NCBI GenBank assembly: GCA_021464415.1
Contig: CM038471.1
Span: forward strand, 31,655,234 to 31,719,233
DNA length: 64,000 nucleotides
Direction: 5' to 3'
From: Lonicera japonica
Lineage: Eukaryota; Streptophyta; Magnoliopsida; Dipsacales; Caprifoliaceae
The first letter of the stretch is position 1; each line of letters opens with the position of its first letter. Below are positions 1 through 11,524 of the stretch, one piece after another. The notes beneath the pieces were generated by a model. It was not told where the DNA came from. It saw nothing but the letters and a program-made list of their open reading frames with translations, and made no database searches. Position numbers and translations under genes: made by a program.

Positions 1-2750
1 TCGACACTATCTACAATTCGCAGCTTAGTGATAAAATTGTGCAGCTATATCCCATCCAAAAATCGAATCAGAACACCATATGATCTCCAACTGATCTGAT
101 TTGCGATACGTAAGTATATAATCTTTTTGTTCTCTTTAAATACCGTATAACCCTTTAATTGGCTGTTTTTCGAAGATATATCATAGGATTACTTAAATAT
201 CTACCAAATATCTTTATTATGAACGCTAAACCCAAATGCGTACATACTTTATGATACATCAGACTTCCTACAACTAATGCATAAAGAATCTTTTGCATCT
301 CTTTCTTTTCAACTTTATTTTGGGGCACTTGTTGTGACATAAATTGTCTCCTTTAATAATGGAAGTATCTCCTGAATGACAATCTTTCATGCCAAATCTG
401 GTAAGAATTCTTTCGATATATCTCTTTCGTGAAAACCCTAAGATACCCAACAATAATGTCGATGTATCTGTATTCCTAATACAAAAGAGATATTATCAAC
501 ACAAAATACCAAGACTACTCCTACTGAACTTATGATATACATAATCATCAACCGGATTAACCTTAAAACCTTACGAGATCATAACTTGATGAAATATGTA
601 ATACCATTAACGGAAAACTTCCTTAAGGCCATAGATGGATTTCTTTAATTTAACTTCTTCTTGAGATTGTTGAGTTTGCTATATAGGAAGTTTTTTCAAC
701 ATTGTCTTAATGATCCTAATTTGCATATGAAACAATGTCAGAAATTTGTTCCTAATCATTGTCAATAGAAGTATTTGAAATTTGAATAAATTCATCTTCA
801 AAGACAATGTTTATAATCTTATTTTCCCCCTCAAACTCAATAATCTAAAGAATTTTGGCATTTTCCGTCTTAATAAAAGATTTATTCAAGGGATCATAAA
901 ATTTATAATCTCTCGATCTTTCAGTGTATCGAACAAAGTAGCAGCTTATTATATTGAGTCCAATTTCTTTTCTTTATGGCCTTACCACAGTTGGACAACC
1001 TATTTTAGCAACTGCTTTGATATAACACTGCTTAAAAAAATATGCTGCAGTATTAAGTGTTTCTTCCTAGAGTCATCATGGTAGAGAAGAATGATTAATC
1101 ACGCTCCTTACCATATCCTTAAACTTATGTTTTATCTCTCAGCAACATTGTTCATACTAGGTTTGCCTAGCATGGTGTATTGTGAGACGATTCTGCATTT
1201 CTCTAGGAATTTCATAAAGGTCCAGAACGTTATTTACCTTATCCGTTATATCTACCATAGTATTTACCACTACGATCAGATTTCACGGCCTTAACTTTCT
1301 TGCCTAGTTGATTTTCAACTCCAACTATGAAAGTCATAAAAACGTTTAAGGATTGTAACTTCTCATTAATTGAATATAGGTACCCTTAATAATTGTCATG
1401 AACATAATAAAATACTGTTAACCATTCCAGAAGGCCGTATAGAACAGTTCACAGATATTGTCATGAATTAGTTCTACGACAATTGAATTCCTTGTGACAC
1501 CTAGTTTCCTTATGTTTGTCCATTCCCCCTTTACACATTAAATACAGATTTTTAAAATCTGTTAAATCAAGGGGTTTTAAAAATTCCACAAGTCTCTTAA
1601 TTCTTTATTTAGAGATTTATCCCAAATGTTTGTGCCATAACATGGAAGAATTCTTATCAGTTAATGTATGTTTTGTATCACGTGAATCAATTTACAAGGT
1701 CTCATTATATGAGGTGGTTGTATACGTATATAAGTTATCAATTAAAGAAATAGTAGCAAAATATTTGAATTTTGAAAAAGACTTAACTTTATTATTTTCA
1801 AATGAACAATAATAACCGTATTTGTCCAAATAAAAATAGAAATTATGTCTAAATGACAATACCATATAAGTCTCTCCCAAATCCAAAATTAATTAGTCTT
1901 TAATGATAACTTAAAATTCCTTAAAACCTCAACTGTAACTGTTTCGCCACTGCCCTCATAGATGAATATTTCAACATCAATTGGCTTTTTGGCTCCACAT
2001 ATAACCTCTAAACACACTTAGGTGAGTAGTGTCACCAAAATCTACTCACAAAGTAATCACATGTACATAAGTTAAATTAACTACCGAACAAACCATAATG
2101 AGAAGTATATCCTACTTTACACGCTAAATGACGTATTTGAAATAGTACTACGTCTATCATTCTTGCAAAATTAACTGACAAATTCTTTATCATGTTTCTT
2201 TTGCAATTACTATAGTATTGTTCTAACTGCAGCTTCTTAATTTTTATCCTTTATCCTTTTCTTTAGATGTGTTTGTTAGATGAGTAACCACTGTCTTTTA
2301 TCGCTAAATCTTTTATTCTTCTTGCACACTGTAAGATATAAGCTCATTAAGAGATCATTAATTTATCCTTATGAGTATTGTAACTCATTATAAACTAATT
2401 GTATTGTGCGGGAAGAGAAATAAAGAACTTGATACACTAGCAAGTCATTAGACAGCCCTAACTTTAGTGCATTTAATTTGAAAGCGATATCAGACATTTT
2501 CATAATGTACTTCCATTATGTTCCTTTTCCTTATACCTTATTGAAACAAGACTAATCAGAAGATTACTTGTTTCAGCCTTTTGTTTTGGCAAAATATATC
2601 TATAATTTCTTTAAGGAACTAAGTAGCATTTTTCTCATAAAGCCCCAAAAATTCTTGGAATAGAAGCGTTCTATTTCTAATTTTTTAAAATTTGTGCCGT
2701 TAAGTACCGATAACAAATTTATGTTGGCAGATATATAAAGCATAACTTAA
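1..2750 (-). pseudogene. Decayed Ty1/copia polyprotein (integrase to reverse transcriptase), 3' part outside window
   Basis: Reading the minus strand, conserved copia blocks appear in pol order but broken by stops and shifts. The integrase block is near 1090-1300 (a GKPSMN-VAER type stretch). A KEIG-CYFVRYTERSRDYKFYDP-like block follows near 890-990. The RT block KLKKSIYGLK lies near 610-650, a V-GIQIHR block near 440-500, MKDCHSGDT-IIKGDN near 340-390, and VGSLMY with RYLSNP at 155-340. This order and wording is typical of Tork-type copia elements. The RNase H and 3' LTR must lie beyond base 1. Nothing here could make a working protein. It is probably the coding part of the element whose 5' LTR is at 8540-9014, on the same strand. 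Confidence 0.8.
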
Positions 2751-3887
2751 AATTGAATAAAGAACAAATTATAAAAATTACAAACTTACAATTAATATAA
2801 ATGTCATAACATATTAGCAAACAATATATATGAATGACACAATTATCCAAATTATCAATAGTGGGTCCCCATCACAAGATACCTAGCACAACATTGATAT
2901 TTAGTCTTTGGACAGAAATATCAACTTGTAATTGGCCTTCTCAATGCAGTAATTAAATATAAATGACAAATCCTGTCAAATAATAGGACTTTCGTTGGGC
3001 CGACGTATTATTCACATGAAAAACTTGATTGTCATATTATATTTATTACCACAAGTGTACATGTTATTCGGCCAAACAATAACCTTCCTTTGGGCCAATT
3101 ATTATTCGCATAAATAACAATTACACACATCTTAATATTCTAAAACAAACAAATTTACGTGATAGAGGTTACTTTGGCAACCTATCATTTCAATTCATCT
3201 ATCTCAAAATATCAAACAATTTGTGCTTCGCATCCTTATAATCTAAAAAAAATAGATTTTCTGTATTAATGAGATTTGCAAAGCATAAACCTTATCTTTC
3301 CCACATTGAGGCGTACTGCAATTTTGGATTACTGACAGTCTGGGACATGCGTACCCAAACAAGGCTGTAATAAGTACTCTCAATACAAGAATCAAATGTT
3401 GATAATAATTTATGTCAAACAAAAAGCCTTTCTTTGGACTGACTTATTGCTCACATGAAAACCTGACAATTATCACACATTTATTCTCGCACGTGTGTTT
3501 ATTATTCTGCCAACTAATAACCTTCATTTGGGCCGATTATTAAATGCATAAATAATAACCACACAAATATCAAGAAAAATAATGTCTATTATTTGGCCAA
3601 ATAATAACTTTCCTTTGGGCCAATTATTATTTGCATAAATAATAAACATTAATATCTTAAATGAATAATTAACTTGATCCAAATCCTTATTAATGATTAC
3701 ACATCAATTATCTTAAATAAATAGTTTTAGTGCAAATAATAAACTGAAGGAGTATACATGTATTACACAATGCATATATATCTAAAATTTATATATATGT
3801 AACTTATAAAGGATAAAAAACCACCTCATATACATACATATATAATCTTAACCTGGTATATATAATATATCCTTATATATATATATA
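2750..3887 (-). repeat. Copia 5' leader with imperfect tandem repeats, left of the Helitron
   Basis: This stretch lies between the degenerate copia gag-pol and the Helitron. It carries an imperfect repeat seen near 2985-3150, 3415-3575 and 3585-3660. Each copy has a CTTTGGGCC-ATTATT core followed by a GCATAAATAA motif. No open frame is present. I infer it is the untranslated leader of the minus-strand copia element, because it sits between that element's LTR/PBS and its coding remnants once the Helitron is removed. Confidence 0.55.
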
Positions 3888-4835
3888 CTAGTCAATGCCC
3901 GTGCCTACGGCACGATTCAATTGTTCATATATGTAATTGGTCACACTATCTAAAATTATATTTATTACTACTTTTTTTTATATATATAATTACTTTTAAT
4001 TTTTTTTTATCTCATATATATTAAGAGTTCTTATTCCAATTTTGTTATTTTTCGAAGAAATTAATTTTAACGTAATTCTAAAAAAGTAATAGTATAGTTT
4101 TAATTTGAATAAGAGGAATTAAATTTTCCCATGTGGCACTAATTTTAATTTTTAATCTTAACTAAATTTTAAAAAATATAATTGTATGCCTATTATTCAA
4201 ATAATGTAAAGTAAATTAAATCTAACTAATTGCACTTTCGTTATAATTAGGGATGGGAAATGGCCTAATTCGACGGGTTTTCGACTAAGCAAACCTTAAT
4301 ATAGGGCGGAGTCTTTCTATTTTATTTTATAATCTGAAAAAGTATGGGTGCTAAATGGATTAAGTTCTAGTTCACGTAAATTCTGTCCATATGTCTCAAC
4401 TCTACCGAAATATAACATTTTTTCTTTAAAATACTTTTATGATACAATCTAATTACAACCGGTAAGAAGAGAAATAGTGAGTTGAGATTTATACGTATAG
4501 TATAGTAAACTGAGTAGGTTTTTTATTTTTTTTAAAATAAATATACTTTTAGTCAAGTTTAGTTTTAATCATATTTTTAGATATTTGGTAAAACCTTAAA
4601 CTCAACTATTGATCCCCTAAAGTTAATTCCAACTTAATCCATTTATATATTTTCATTAGTACCTTTTGGATTTTTAAAATTTAGAAATTATTAATTACAT
4701 ATAGAATAAACATATGCCAAGACAATAATCAAGTAAGTTTAAATTAATATGTTTGCATTTAGATATATTTAAATTGATATGTTTATATTTAGATCAACAT
4801 AATATTTCAAAATTATAATTAGTTTTCAGAGAAAA

Positions 4836-5579
4836 TGTAACCATCTGAGTTCTCCTCTAAAATGACTAGCTTAAGTTGTGAATTAGATTAGTTGCACCCA
4901 CATATATACCAATATATATCGTGAATTAGGTTAGTTGCACCCACATATATACTAATATATATCAAGGACCACCTCACGTGATAATGGTCCCGGTTCCACT
5001 CTGATACCATATGTAACCACCCGAGTTCTCCCCTAAAATGGCTAGTCTAAGTTGTGATTTAGGGTCATTGTTCGCACATATATATGCCAAGGATTTTCCC
5101 CTTATACTATCGATGTGGGATATTTTTGGGTCGTTACAATATCCCCCTGTTAGATAACCGCATCCAGTTATTCCGGCTCGTCGTACGTAGCACAAATCCA
5201 ACCCACAATATCAGCACGTCAAATGGTTGTAGTCCAAGGTTTCCCCCAAAATGGCTAGCTCAAATTGTAAGTTCGGTCCATTACATCTACATATATACCA
5301 AGGAACTTCTCATTACACTACCGATCTGAGATATTTTGTGTCGTTACAATCTCCCCTCGTTAAATTCCTAACGTCCTCGTCAAGGCGAGATTATACCCAA
5401 TCCGCAATATCTACATGTCACATGATAGTGTTCCTGGATCCACTCTGATACCATATGTAACCATTCGGGTTTTCTATCAAAATAGCTAGTCCAAGTTGTA
5501 AGTTAGGTTCATTACAGCCATGTATATACCAAGAAACTTTCCATTATAATATCGATGTGAGATATTTTTGGTCGTTACA
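4836..5579 (-). mobile_element. TRIM retrotransposon tandem array (LTR-internal-LTR-internal-LTR)
   Basis: Short LTRs of about 125 bp begin TGTAAC and end GTTACA: 5012-5138 and 5456-5579 are clear, about 5228-5348 is diverged, and a partial one starts at 4836. Next to them on the plus strand is CTCTGATACCA (4999-5009 and 5443-5453), the complement of the TGGTATCAGAG primer-binding site for initiator tRNA-Met. On the other side of each LTR are C-rich stretches (plus 5139-5155 and 5349-5360), which read as polypurine tracts on the minus strand. There is no coding capacity. Flanking GAAAA (4831-4835) and TAAAA (5580-5584) may be a decayed TSD. The array is nested in the Helitron. Confidence 0.75.
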
Positions 5580-5584
5580 TAAAA

Positions 5585-7108
5585 TAAACTATTATTATTT
5601 TATTTTTAAAAAATAATAAATATAATACCTGATATGCTCTAAGTTTTGGATATGCCCTTATCACCTATAATTAACTTTTTTATTTTTTAGTTTTTATCCT
5701 TTCTTATAATTAATTATATTTTCTTCGTCAAACAAATTGATATTGTAAATATCACTACTTTAATTCTGAGAGATAAATAAATAAATTCGCGAGTTTTAAA
5801 TTTTTTAATGATTAAAAATGAAGTTGTTAATGTATATATGATATGATGCCCTTTGTATTTGTTTTTTAGAAATAAAGGGGTGTTAAAAATTAAAATTCTT
5901 ACATTCAAAAAATTAAGTTTTACTATTTATAATAAGAAAATAGAATTAAATTTAAGAACGTATAAATAATTTTGAGCAATCGAAACTTACATTGAATCTA
6001 ATATAACTAAATGTTAAAATATTAATAAATAATTAATATTGATAGTAAAAATTACTCAAACACGCCTAATAATCGAATAATGGTAGGGGACACAATATTA
6101 TTAAGTATTTTTGGACATTACAACAGGGATAGTCAAGGCTCCAAAAAGATGTCCCTCCTTCACTTGATATATGTGTTTGTTTGAATTCAACATACTATAA
6201 TTACATGAAACTAAGTTAAATATAACTCAAATCGTATTTATATTTAAAATGTACCCATACTTACCATAATTAAAAAAATAAAAAATATCAGGTTTTAGGG
6301 TCATGGTTGGTCAAAAACTTATTGGGATGGATATTTTGTCATCCTAAATCCTGATTGCTATTACTAAGGTAGTTTTATTTGTTATTGAACCAAATTTATA
6401 GGTATTTTTAAAGTAACCAAATTTATAGTTTATTAATTATGCTTAAGTAAGATAAATTTTTTTAACATAATTCTTTTTGCTTTCACAATAATATTAATCT
6501 ATTTTCGTAAATACAATTCGTAAACTTAAAAAAATCATAAATAAATCAATGTCCCTGGAAAAATGAACTTTAAATATTGTTAAATTAAATTTATTTTATT
6601 TTGAAGTTTTTTAAAAAAAAGTTGGAAAGAGAGAAAGCTAACGTGAAAGTGCAAATATGATCTAAATATACACTATTATTACTCGACATATTCTTTTATA
6701 GGTAATTTACTTGTTAAATAATATAGGGGTGCTAAAAATATAGAAAAACTATAATTTATAATTAAAAAAATAGGAATATATAGTAGTACTGGAGATGTTA
6801 TGATATAAATAATTTACATGTTAAATAATCTGTAACATAGTGGAGATATAATAAAACTCTAATTTACAAATAAATATTTAATGGCTATAGAGATATAATT
6901 AGAATTTTCATAAGTTTTAAACTATTTAAATCTTTAATATAGTTAATTAACTAAATACCTATTATTATCATCAATATTACTAACATGCCTTAATAATCCT
7001 GAGACGTTGGATCGAAAGATAAACATCCACATTAAATTTGAACCACCAATTGAAAACATAAACATAAAAGGGTTCTGCTATATTAGGACTGGCCTGATTA
7101 TTAATAGA
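5585..7108. other. AT-rich Helitron interior without genes
   Basis: This holds AT-rich sequence with many stops in all frames. I see no domain, RNA gene or further element boundary. The right-hand end (about 6960-7108) is the first of the three repeated Helitron 5' ends. Confidence 0.5.
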
Positions 7109-7923
7109 TTATATTATTATTATTATTATTATTATTATAGTGAAGTAAAGAGATAAAAAATTATGTATTTTTTAGTATTATAATTAGAAAATTAGATCTC
7201 AGCTTTTAATTATAATGATAAATTAAATCACTGTTTATGTATTTGTTAATAAAACAATGAAGAATTTGAATAAGTTTGAAAGATTGCAATATTTAATAAT
7301 AAATTAATTAAATATACAATTATTGTTATGATTAACGAATAAAGATATAACAGAAGAATTTGTAAAGGTTTCAAAAACTTCATATCTACTAATAAAATAA
7401 ATATATAGTCATAATTATCATTGTAATTACCAACACGCCATTACAATTCTAAGTCATCGGATTAAAACATAAAGGAGTTAAGAGAGTTCTGGCATATTAG
7501 GAGTTAGGACTGACCTGATTTATTAATAGATAATATCTAATTTATTGCACAAAATCAATTATAGATAAATATTTTTCATATGATAAGATTTTTGTAAAGA
7601 TAATTTACATTTTTTTGATAAATATAATTGAATTAGTGTAAAATATATTTTAATAAAAGTTGAAAATATATAAACAATCTAATTTTAGAAATAAATATTT
7701 AATTTAATGGATAAAGTTAAACTAAGAATTTTAATAGGTTATAAACACTATTATATTTTGTTGGCGAATTAAACAAAACCCATCATTATTATTTATATTA
7801 CAAATATGCCATGATAACCCAAAGTCGTTAGATCAAAACATAAATATCGATATTAAATCTTAGCCACCAGTTGAGAACATAAAGAGTCTTGGTATATTAG
7901 GACTCACCTGATTTATTAATAGA
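6960..7923 (-). repeat. Three tandem Helitron 5'-terminal repeats
   Basis: Three stretches end with the same sequence, (C)CTGATT(T)ATTAATAGA, at 7108, 7530 and 7923 (spacing 422 and 393 bp). Each is preceded by a related block: a cGTtGGATc motif, then aAACAT, then a TATTAGGAct motif. They read as tandem copies of the Helitron's 5' end region. Only one 3' terminus (3888) is visible. Confidence 0.65.
7109..7140. repeat. (ATT)n microsatellite
   Basis: A run of ATT trinucleotides starts immediately after the first Helitron 5'-end repeat. Confidence 0.9.
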
Positions 7924-8526
7924 TATGTAAGTCGCAGCAATATAAATAAAACAAACATATATATATTAACCTTATATATATATATATCACACCATCGTAC
8001 GCCTAAACATCCTTGAAGCTAAACATACATAACTACATATATATAATTCAATCATATATACTAAATAATGAAACGAAAGGTCACTGGAGGGGTGTTTTTT
8101 TTTTTTTTGTTTTTGGTTTTTTTTTTTAATACCGCAGCACATTGATTTTATTAAATTCAAATATATGGCACATAAATCAATGTTGAATCATAAATATATA
8201 CTCCGTATATCCCTTAGCTTCAAACCTGTAGCTTCATATATATATGAATCATAGCAAGATTATATATAAATATCTAAATCATGTACTGTCCACAGTAGCT
8301 TCATATATATCAATTAATTAATGGTACTTCTCCGGTCAATTGATAAACGGTGCTGTTGAAATCAAATCGATTAAAAGTACTACTATATATATATAAACTA
8401 ATAAACAGTACTATTGCAGTCATTTGATCTACCGGATAAATAAAATCACATCACATTAAATATATATCTATACACATACGATGTAACTTATATACATAAA
8501 ATTCTCAATGATTTAACATGAAGTCC
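7924..8526 (-). other. Copia leader, right of the Helitron
   Basis: AT-rich, non-coding sequence with a long T tract near 8094-8130. Its position between the copia PBS (8527-8539) and the Helitron insertion marks it as the 5' leader of the minus-strand copia element. Confidence 0.5.
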
Positions 8527-8539
8527 CTCTGATACCACT
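8527..8539 (-). other. Primer-binding site of the copia element
   Basis: Minus strand reads AGTGGTATCAGAG directly after the LTR terminus CAACA. This is the standard initiator-tRNA-Met PBS of plant copia elements. Confidence 0.85.
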
Positions 8540-9014
8540 TGTTGAAATTAAATCACTTAAGTCATCATGTCAAATCATCAAGAACTAAATTAAAACAATG
8601 ATTAAACCGCGTACCTGGATTCATGACAAACAAATGCGGAATGCGAAGATCGATCACAATAACAGCACGGATCGAGCGGGTACGTGGTCTTCCTCAACCA
8701 AATCGCCTTAGTGTCTTGATGGGAATTTTGGTTCTCTTCCAGATGGGGAGAAGGGAGCCGTAATTTGATTTGGTGTATTGGGGACCATAACCCTAATATT
8801 CTCTTTATATATAAACTAATTAAAGTTCCCATTAAACCATAATAAGCCCATATGAAGTATCTACACATTTGGCCCACATTTATTTGAGTAGTCTATGGGC
8901 TTCACTAAAAATTAATTAGACCACTAAAAATTAGCCCATTAATTAAATAGCAAATATAATTGAAATATTATAATATGTTGCCCACATAAATTAGAAAATA
9001 TAAATTTTCTAACA
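8540..9014 (-). mobile_element. 5' LTR of the minus-strand copia element (475 bp)
   Basis: On the minus strand the LTR runs from TGTTAGAAAATT (9014) to TTTCAACA (8540) and is followed at once by the PBS. The plus-strand termini are therefore TG...CA. The 91-residue open frame inside it (8602-8877, minus) has no recognisable domain and is not a gene. The outer edge abuts TIR-exon sequence (see 9015-9300), so the element inserted into a resistance gene. The 3' LTR is not in the window. Confidence 0.85.
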
Positions 9015-9300
9015 GCGTAGTCCTTCGATATGACCACGATCGAAATCGTTGATTGGCAGATCGCTTTTTTTAATTCTAACATGAGATTTTCACCCCTCTC
9101 AATCTCATCATCATCTCTAAATGTTGAAAACCCTTGTTGGACTAAAGCCGTATAGAGGTGATCTATAAAAGTTTTTCAGGTGTCTTCACCTGATCACCTC
9201 TAAAGCTCAAAAACAGGTCGTAACAAGCGGAAGAGGAGGCTTCGTGGGCTCTTACAACAACCATTTTATTATTTGGAGAAAGTTAGCTTTGGGCAATGAA
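9015..9300 (-). pseudogene. TIR exon fragment of a broken TNL gene, cut by copia insertion
   Basis: Read on the minus strand from the ATG near 9292, the sequence aligns with the first exon of the TNL gene at 45-49 kb. It has MVVVRxHE, YD-FLSFRG, DHLYTAL, TFRDDDE and a VVISKDYA-like stretch that ends at the LTR boundary. Compared with the intact paralogue there is an 8-bp insertion after FRG-D (a duplicated GTGATCAG-type segment) and an in-frame TGA just downstream. The exon was therefore already dead or died later. The rest of the gene would be on the far side of the copia element, outside the window. A 5-bp TSD GCGTA is predicted there. Confidence 0.85.
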
Positions 9301-9430
9301 TGATTGAGCACCCAAGCGTAAGTGAAGTTAATTATATTGGAGAGGATGTCAAAATTGGACAATAGGTGAAGAAAAAAAGGGACAACTTACAACTTGCAAA
9401 CAATGCTTCCTGGTAATTTCCAACACAAGA
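9301..9430 (-). promoter_or_regulatory. 5' flank of the broken TNL, similar to the intact TNL's 5' flank
   Basis: This stretch shares blocks with 49410-49640: a GAGCACC block, a run of GAAGAAAAAA-GGG, an ACTTGCAAAC-ATGCTTCC block and GGTAATTTC. Homology upstream of the start codon shows that the duplication included 5' flanking DNA. I cannot place a TATA box with confidence. Confidence 0.55.
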
Positions 9431-10703
9431 GTTTATTTAACCAAGATATTCCTTCAATTGTGACATTCTTTATTTTGTTCACCATAGAAAAAGACAATAT
9501 AGTTGGGTAAAGCCGGCATTACCTGATTGGAAAGGTGAAGAGGACAATGCATTTGCTGATATAAATATATATATATTTTTTTGTTGCCAATCAATATTTT
9601 TTTTTTCTCTTTCAGAGAAAAAAAGTCTAGGGTAGCTATCAATTATAAAAAGTTACCAATCAAGTGGGGATGGTATTTTATTTCAGAAATTGCTATTGCG
9701 AGAGTAATGTATTGTGCTTGAAGTATAATGCACATATATATATATATGCACACTCTGTTCTAGCAATAGATATTATGTTGTTGCAATAGCATGAACCGTG
9801 TTGATGGTAACCTCCTCAAAATCCTGAGGTGCCCCATTTTTTTTCAGGATTTTGAATACAAAACATGTGTCATCCGATTACTACAATTAAAATCAGAAAA
9901 AATTCTGATGTAAATTGTATTTTATATATTTCGGCCCCGTTTGATTGCAAGGTGGAAAAGGAAAATAAATTGAGTTAGTTTTGGTGAAAAGATGGAAAAT
10001 AAGTTGAGTGCTAGGGGTGATATCTTCTTGATTTTTAAGTTTTTCCATGAAGAAATTTTCTTTGCTTGGTGGTGAGTAACAATTTTCCACCAAAAATATA
10101 AAAAGATAGAGGATATATACTCATAAAATGAGCAATATCTCTCGCCTTATGTTCTATCTTTGTTAGGTTTTCCCTCTCGTAGTTTGAGGGAATAAAATTA
10201 TTCGTACTACTTACTATCGTTACTCCCCTTTTAATTTGCGTTTTCATTTGTCTGTAAAGTATGTCCCCTTTGAAACCAGAAAATATACTTACTTTTGTTT
10301 GATTTTGAAGTAAAAATGCTACTACAAACAACCATGATGTATATCAAGTGTTTTGACATCTCGCTCGCGTCCGGAGAGATAACAAATGTGTATAGCAACT
10401 AGAAGTGTATACTGCACAAAGAGGGAACAAAGGCAAGATGAAAGATTTGAACCCAACACAGTCCAACAAAATCTGAGCTCTGTGCTCATGCTAGAGACCG
10501 TCTCTCCCAAAAGCTTGCTTAGATTGTTACACAGTAGGCTAGGCGGCCCGTATATCATAATTATTATGTCCTTTCAACACATAATACTATTTATAGAGAT
10601 TAACCAACATGCTATCAAAGAAGTTTGTTTTGAAAGGGGGTTTATTTAGCTTTTTGTGAGATTTATGTTTTACCTTTCTGATGTAAAAGTTCAAATTACG
10701 TAC
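9431..10703. other. Intergenic, no gene seen
   Basis: Holds an (AT)n patch near 9733-9745 and a GGCCCCGTTTGATTG block at about 9933, which resembles a MITE end but has no partner that I could find. A stretch at 10420-10560 has a GGGTTCAAATC-like box on the minus strand but no paired A box. The short open frames are not supported by any domain. Confidence 0.4.
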
Positions 10704-11459
10704 TGTTGAAGATTTTGTGTATTTGAAAAAATAGGAGAAAAAGAAAAAGGAAAAGAACCAACGCAAGCATCAAATGAGCATTATTGTGTTTTCCTAAGTC
10801 CCACATAGGAGAGAAATAAAAACTTTCATGGGTTTTTATAAGGAAGAATTTGTCTAAGGGCTTGAGCTCTTTGGGCATTAGACTTTTCTGAGGGCAGGCA
10901 CAGGCCTGCCTGAGCTTAGGTCTAATATTATTTTTTTAAACAAAATACTTTTGGAAAATTTTGTTAAAAATAAAATGATTTCTTTTTGAATTTCGAAATT
11001 TTGAAAGGCTTTTGACTTATTGTTTCTAGATAACTCCCATCTTCTTGACTGTTGCGATTTTCTCTCCCTCAACGCAATAGTGTGATATTATTTTTTCTTT
11101 AAAAATATTTTCGTCTCTCTTCTGAAAAAATATACACAGAAAAAATCCTCCATGGTCGAACACTTTCTCTGAGCTTAAAAAAATTCCTCCAAAAAATTTT
11201 TGCCTCCACCAGGAATAGTTTACCTATTCCGGCCGAGTTATAAAGGGAATTAGAATTCCAATTTCCCATCGTGCAAGGGAAATCAAGACAGAGGGATTAT
11301 CTGGACTTGTTGTATCCTAGGGACGGCGTGGCCTATCCGAATTGCTAGCACAAACACCAAGCATAGCCGCGAAACGTCTTAAAGAGAGCGACCTAATCCT
11401 CAACTCAACCCGATGTTCCCAATCGCTGTTTGTTTGGTAAATTCGTTCTTGTTTCAACA
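10704..11459 (+). mobile_element. Solo LTR (756 bp), TSD CGTAC/CATAC
   Basis: Begins TGTTGAAG and ends GTTTCAACA, giving matching TG...CA inverted termini. The flanks are CGTAC (10699-10703) and CATAC (11460-11464), a 5-bp duplication with one mismatch. The inside holds a TCCCACATAGGAGAGAAATA motif that recurs in plant copia LTRs. There is no PBS or internal coding next to it, so it is a solo LTR. Orientation is inferred from that motif. Confidence 0.65.
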
Positions 11460-11524
11460 CATACATATAAAAGATCTTCAATTGCATAATTCATCAGCTT
11501 TTTCTGTCTCTGTATCAATGTTAA

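Larger units (their letters stand above)
3888..7923 (-). mobile_element. Helitron (non-autonomous), 4.0 kb
   Basis: On the minus strand the element begins TCTATTAATAAATCAG after a host A (5' end at 7923). It ends in CTAG followed by host T (3' end at 3888-3891). About 8 nt inside the 3' end is a perfect hairpin, CGTGCC-GTA-GGCACG (plus strand 3899-3913). TC at the 5' end, CTRR at the 3' end, a subterminal hairpin, insertion between A and T and no TSD are the Helitron signature. I find no Rep/helicase coding, so it would depend on an autonomous partner. It carries a TRIM array (4836-5579) and three tandem copies of its own 5' end. It lies inside the copia leader. Confidence 0.75.

Noticed and set aside
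8602..8877. 91-aa minus-strand open frame
   Set aside because: Lies wholly inside the copia LTR and has no domain.
10386..10649. 87-aa plus frame near a GGGTTCAAATC-like box
   Set aside because: No domain and no A box; not enough for a SINE or gene call.
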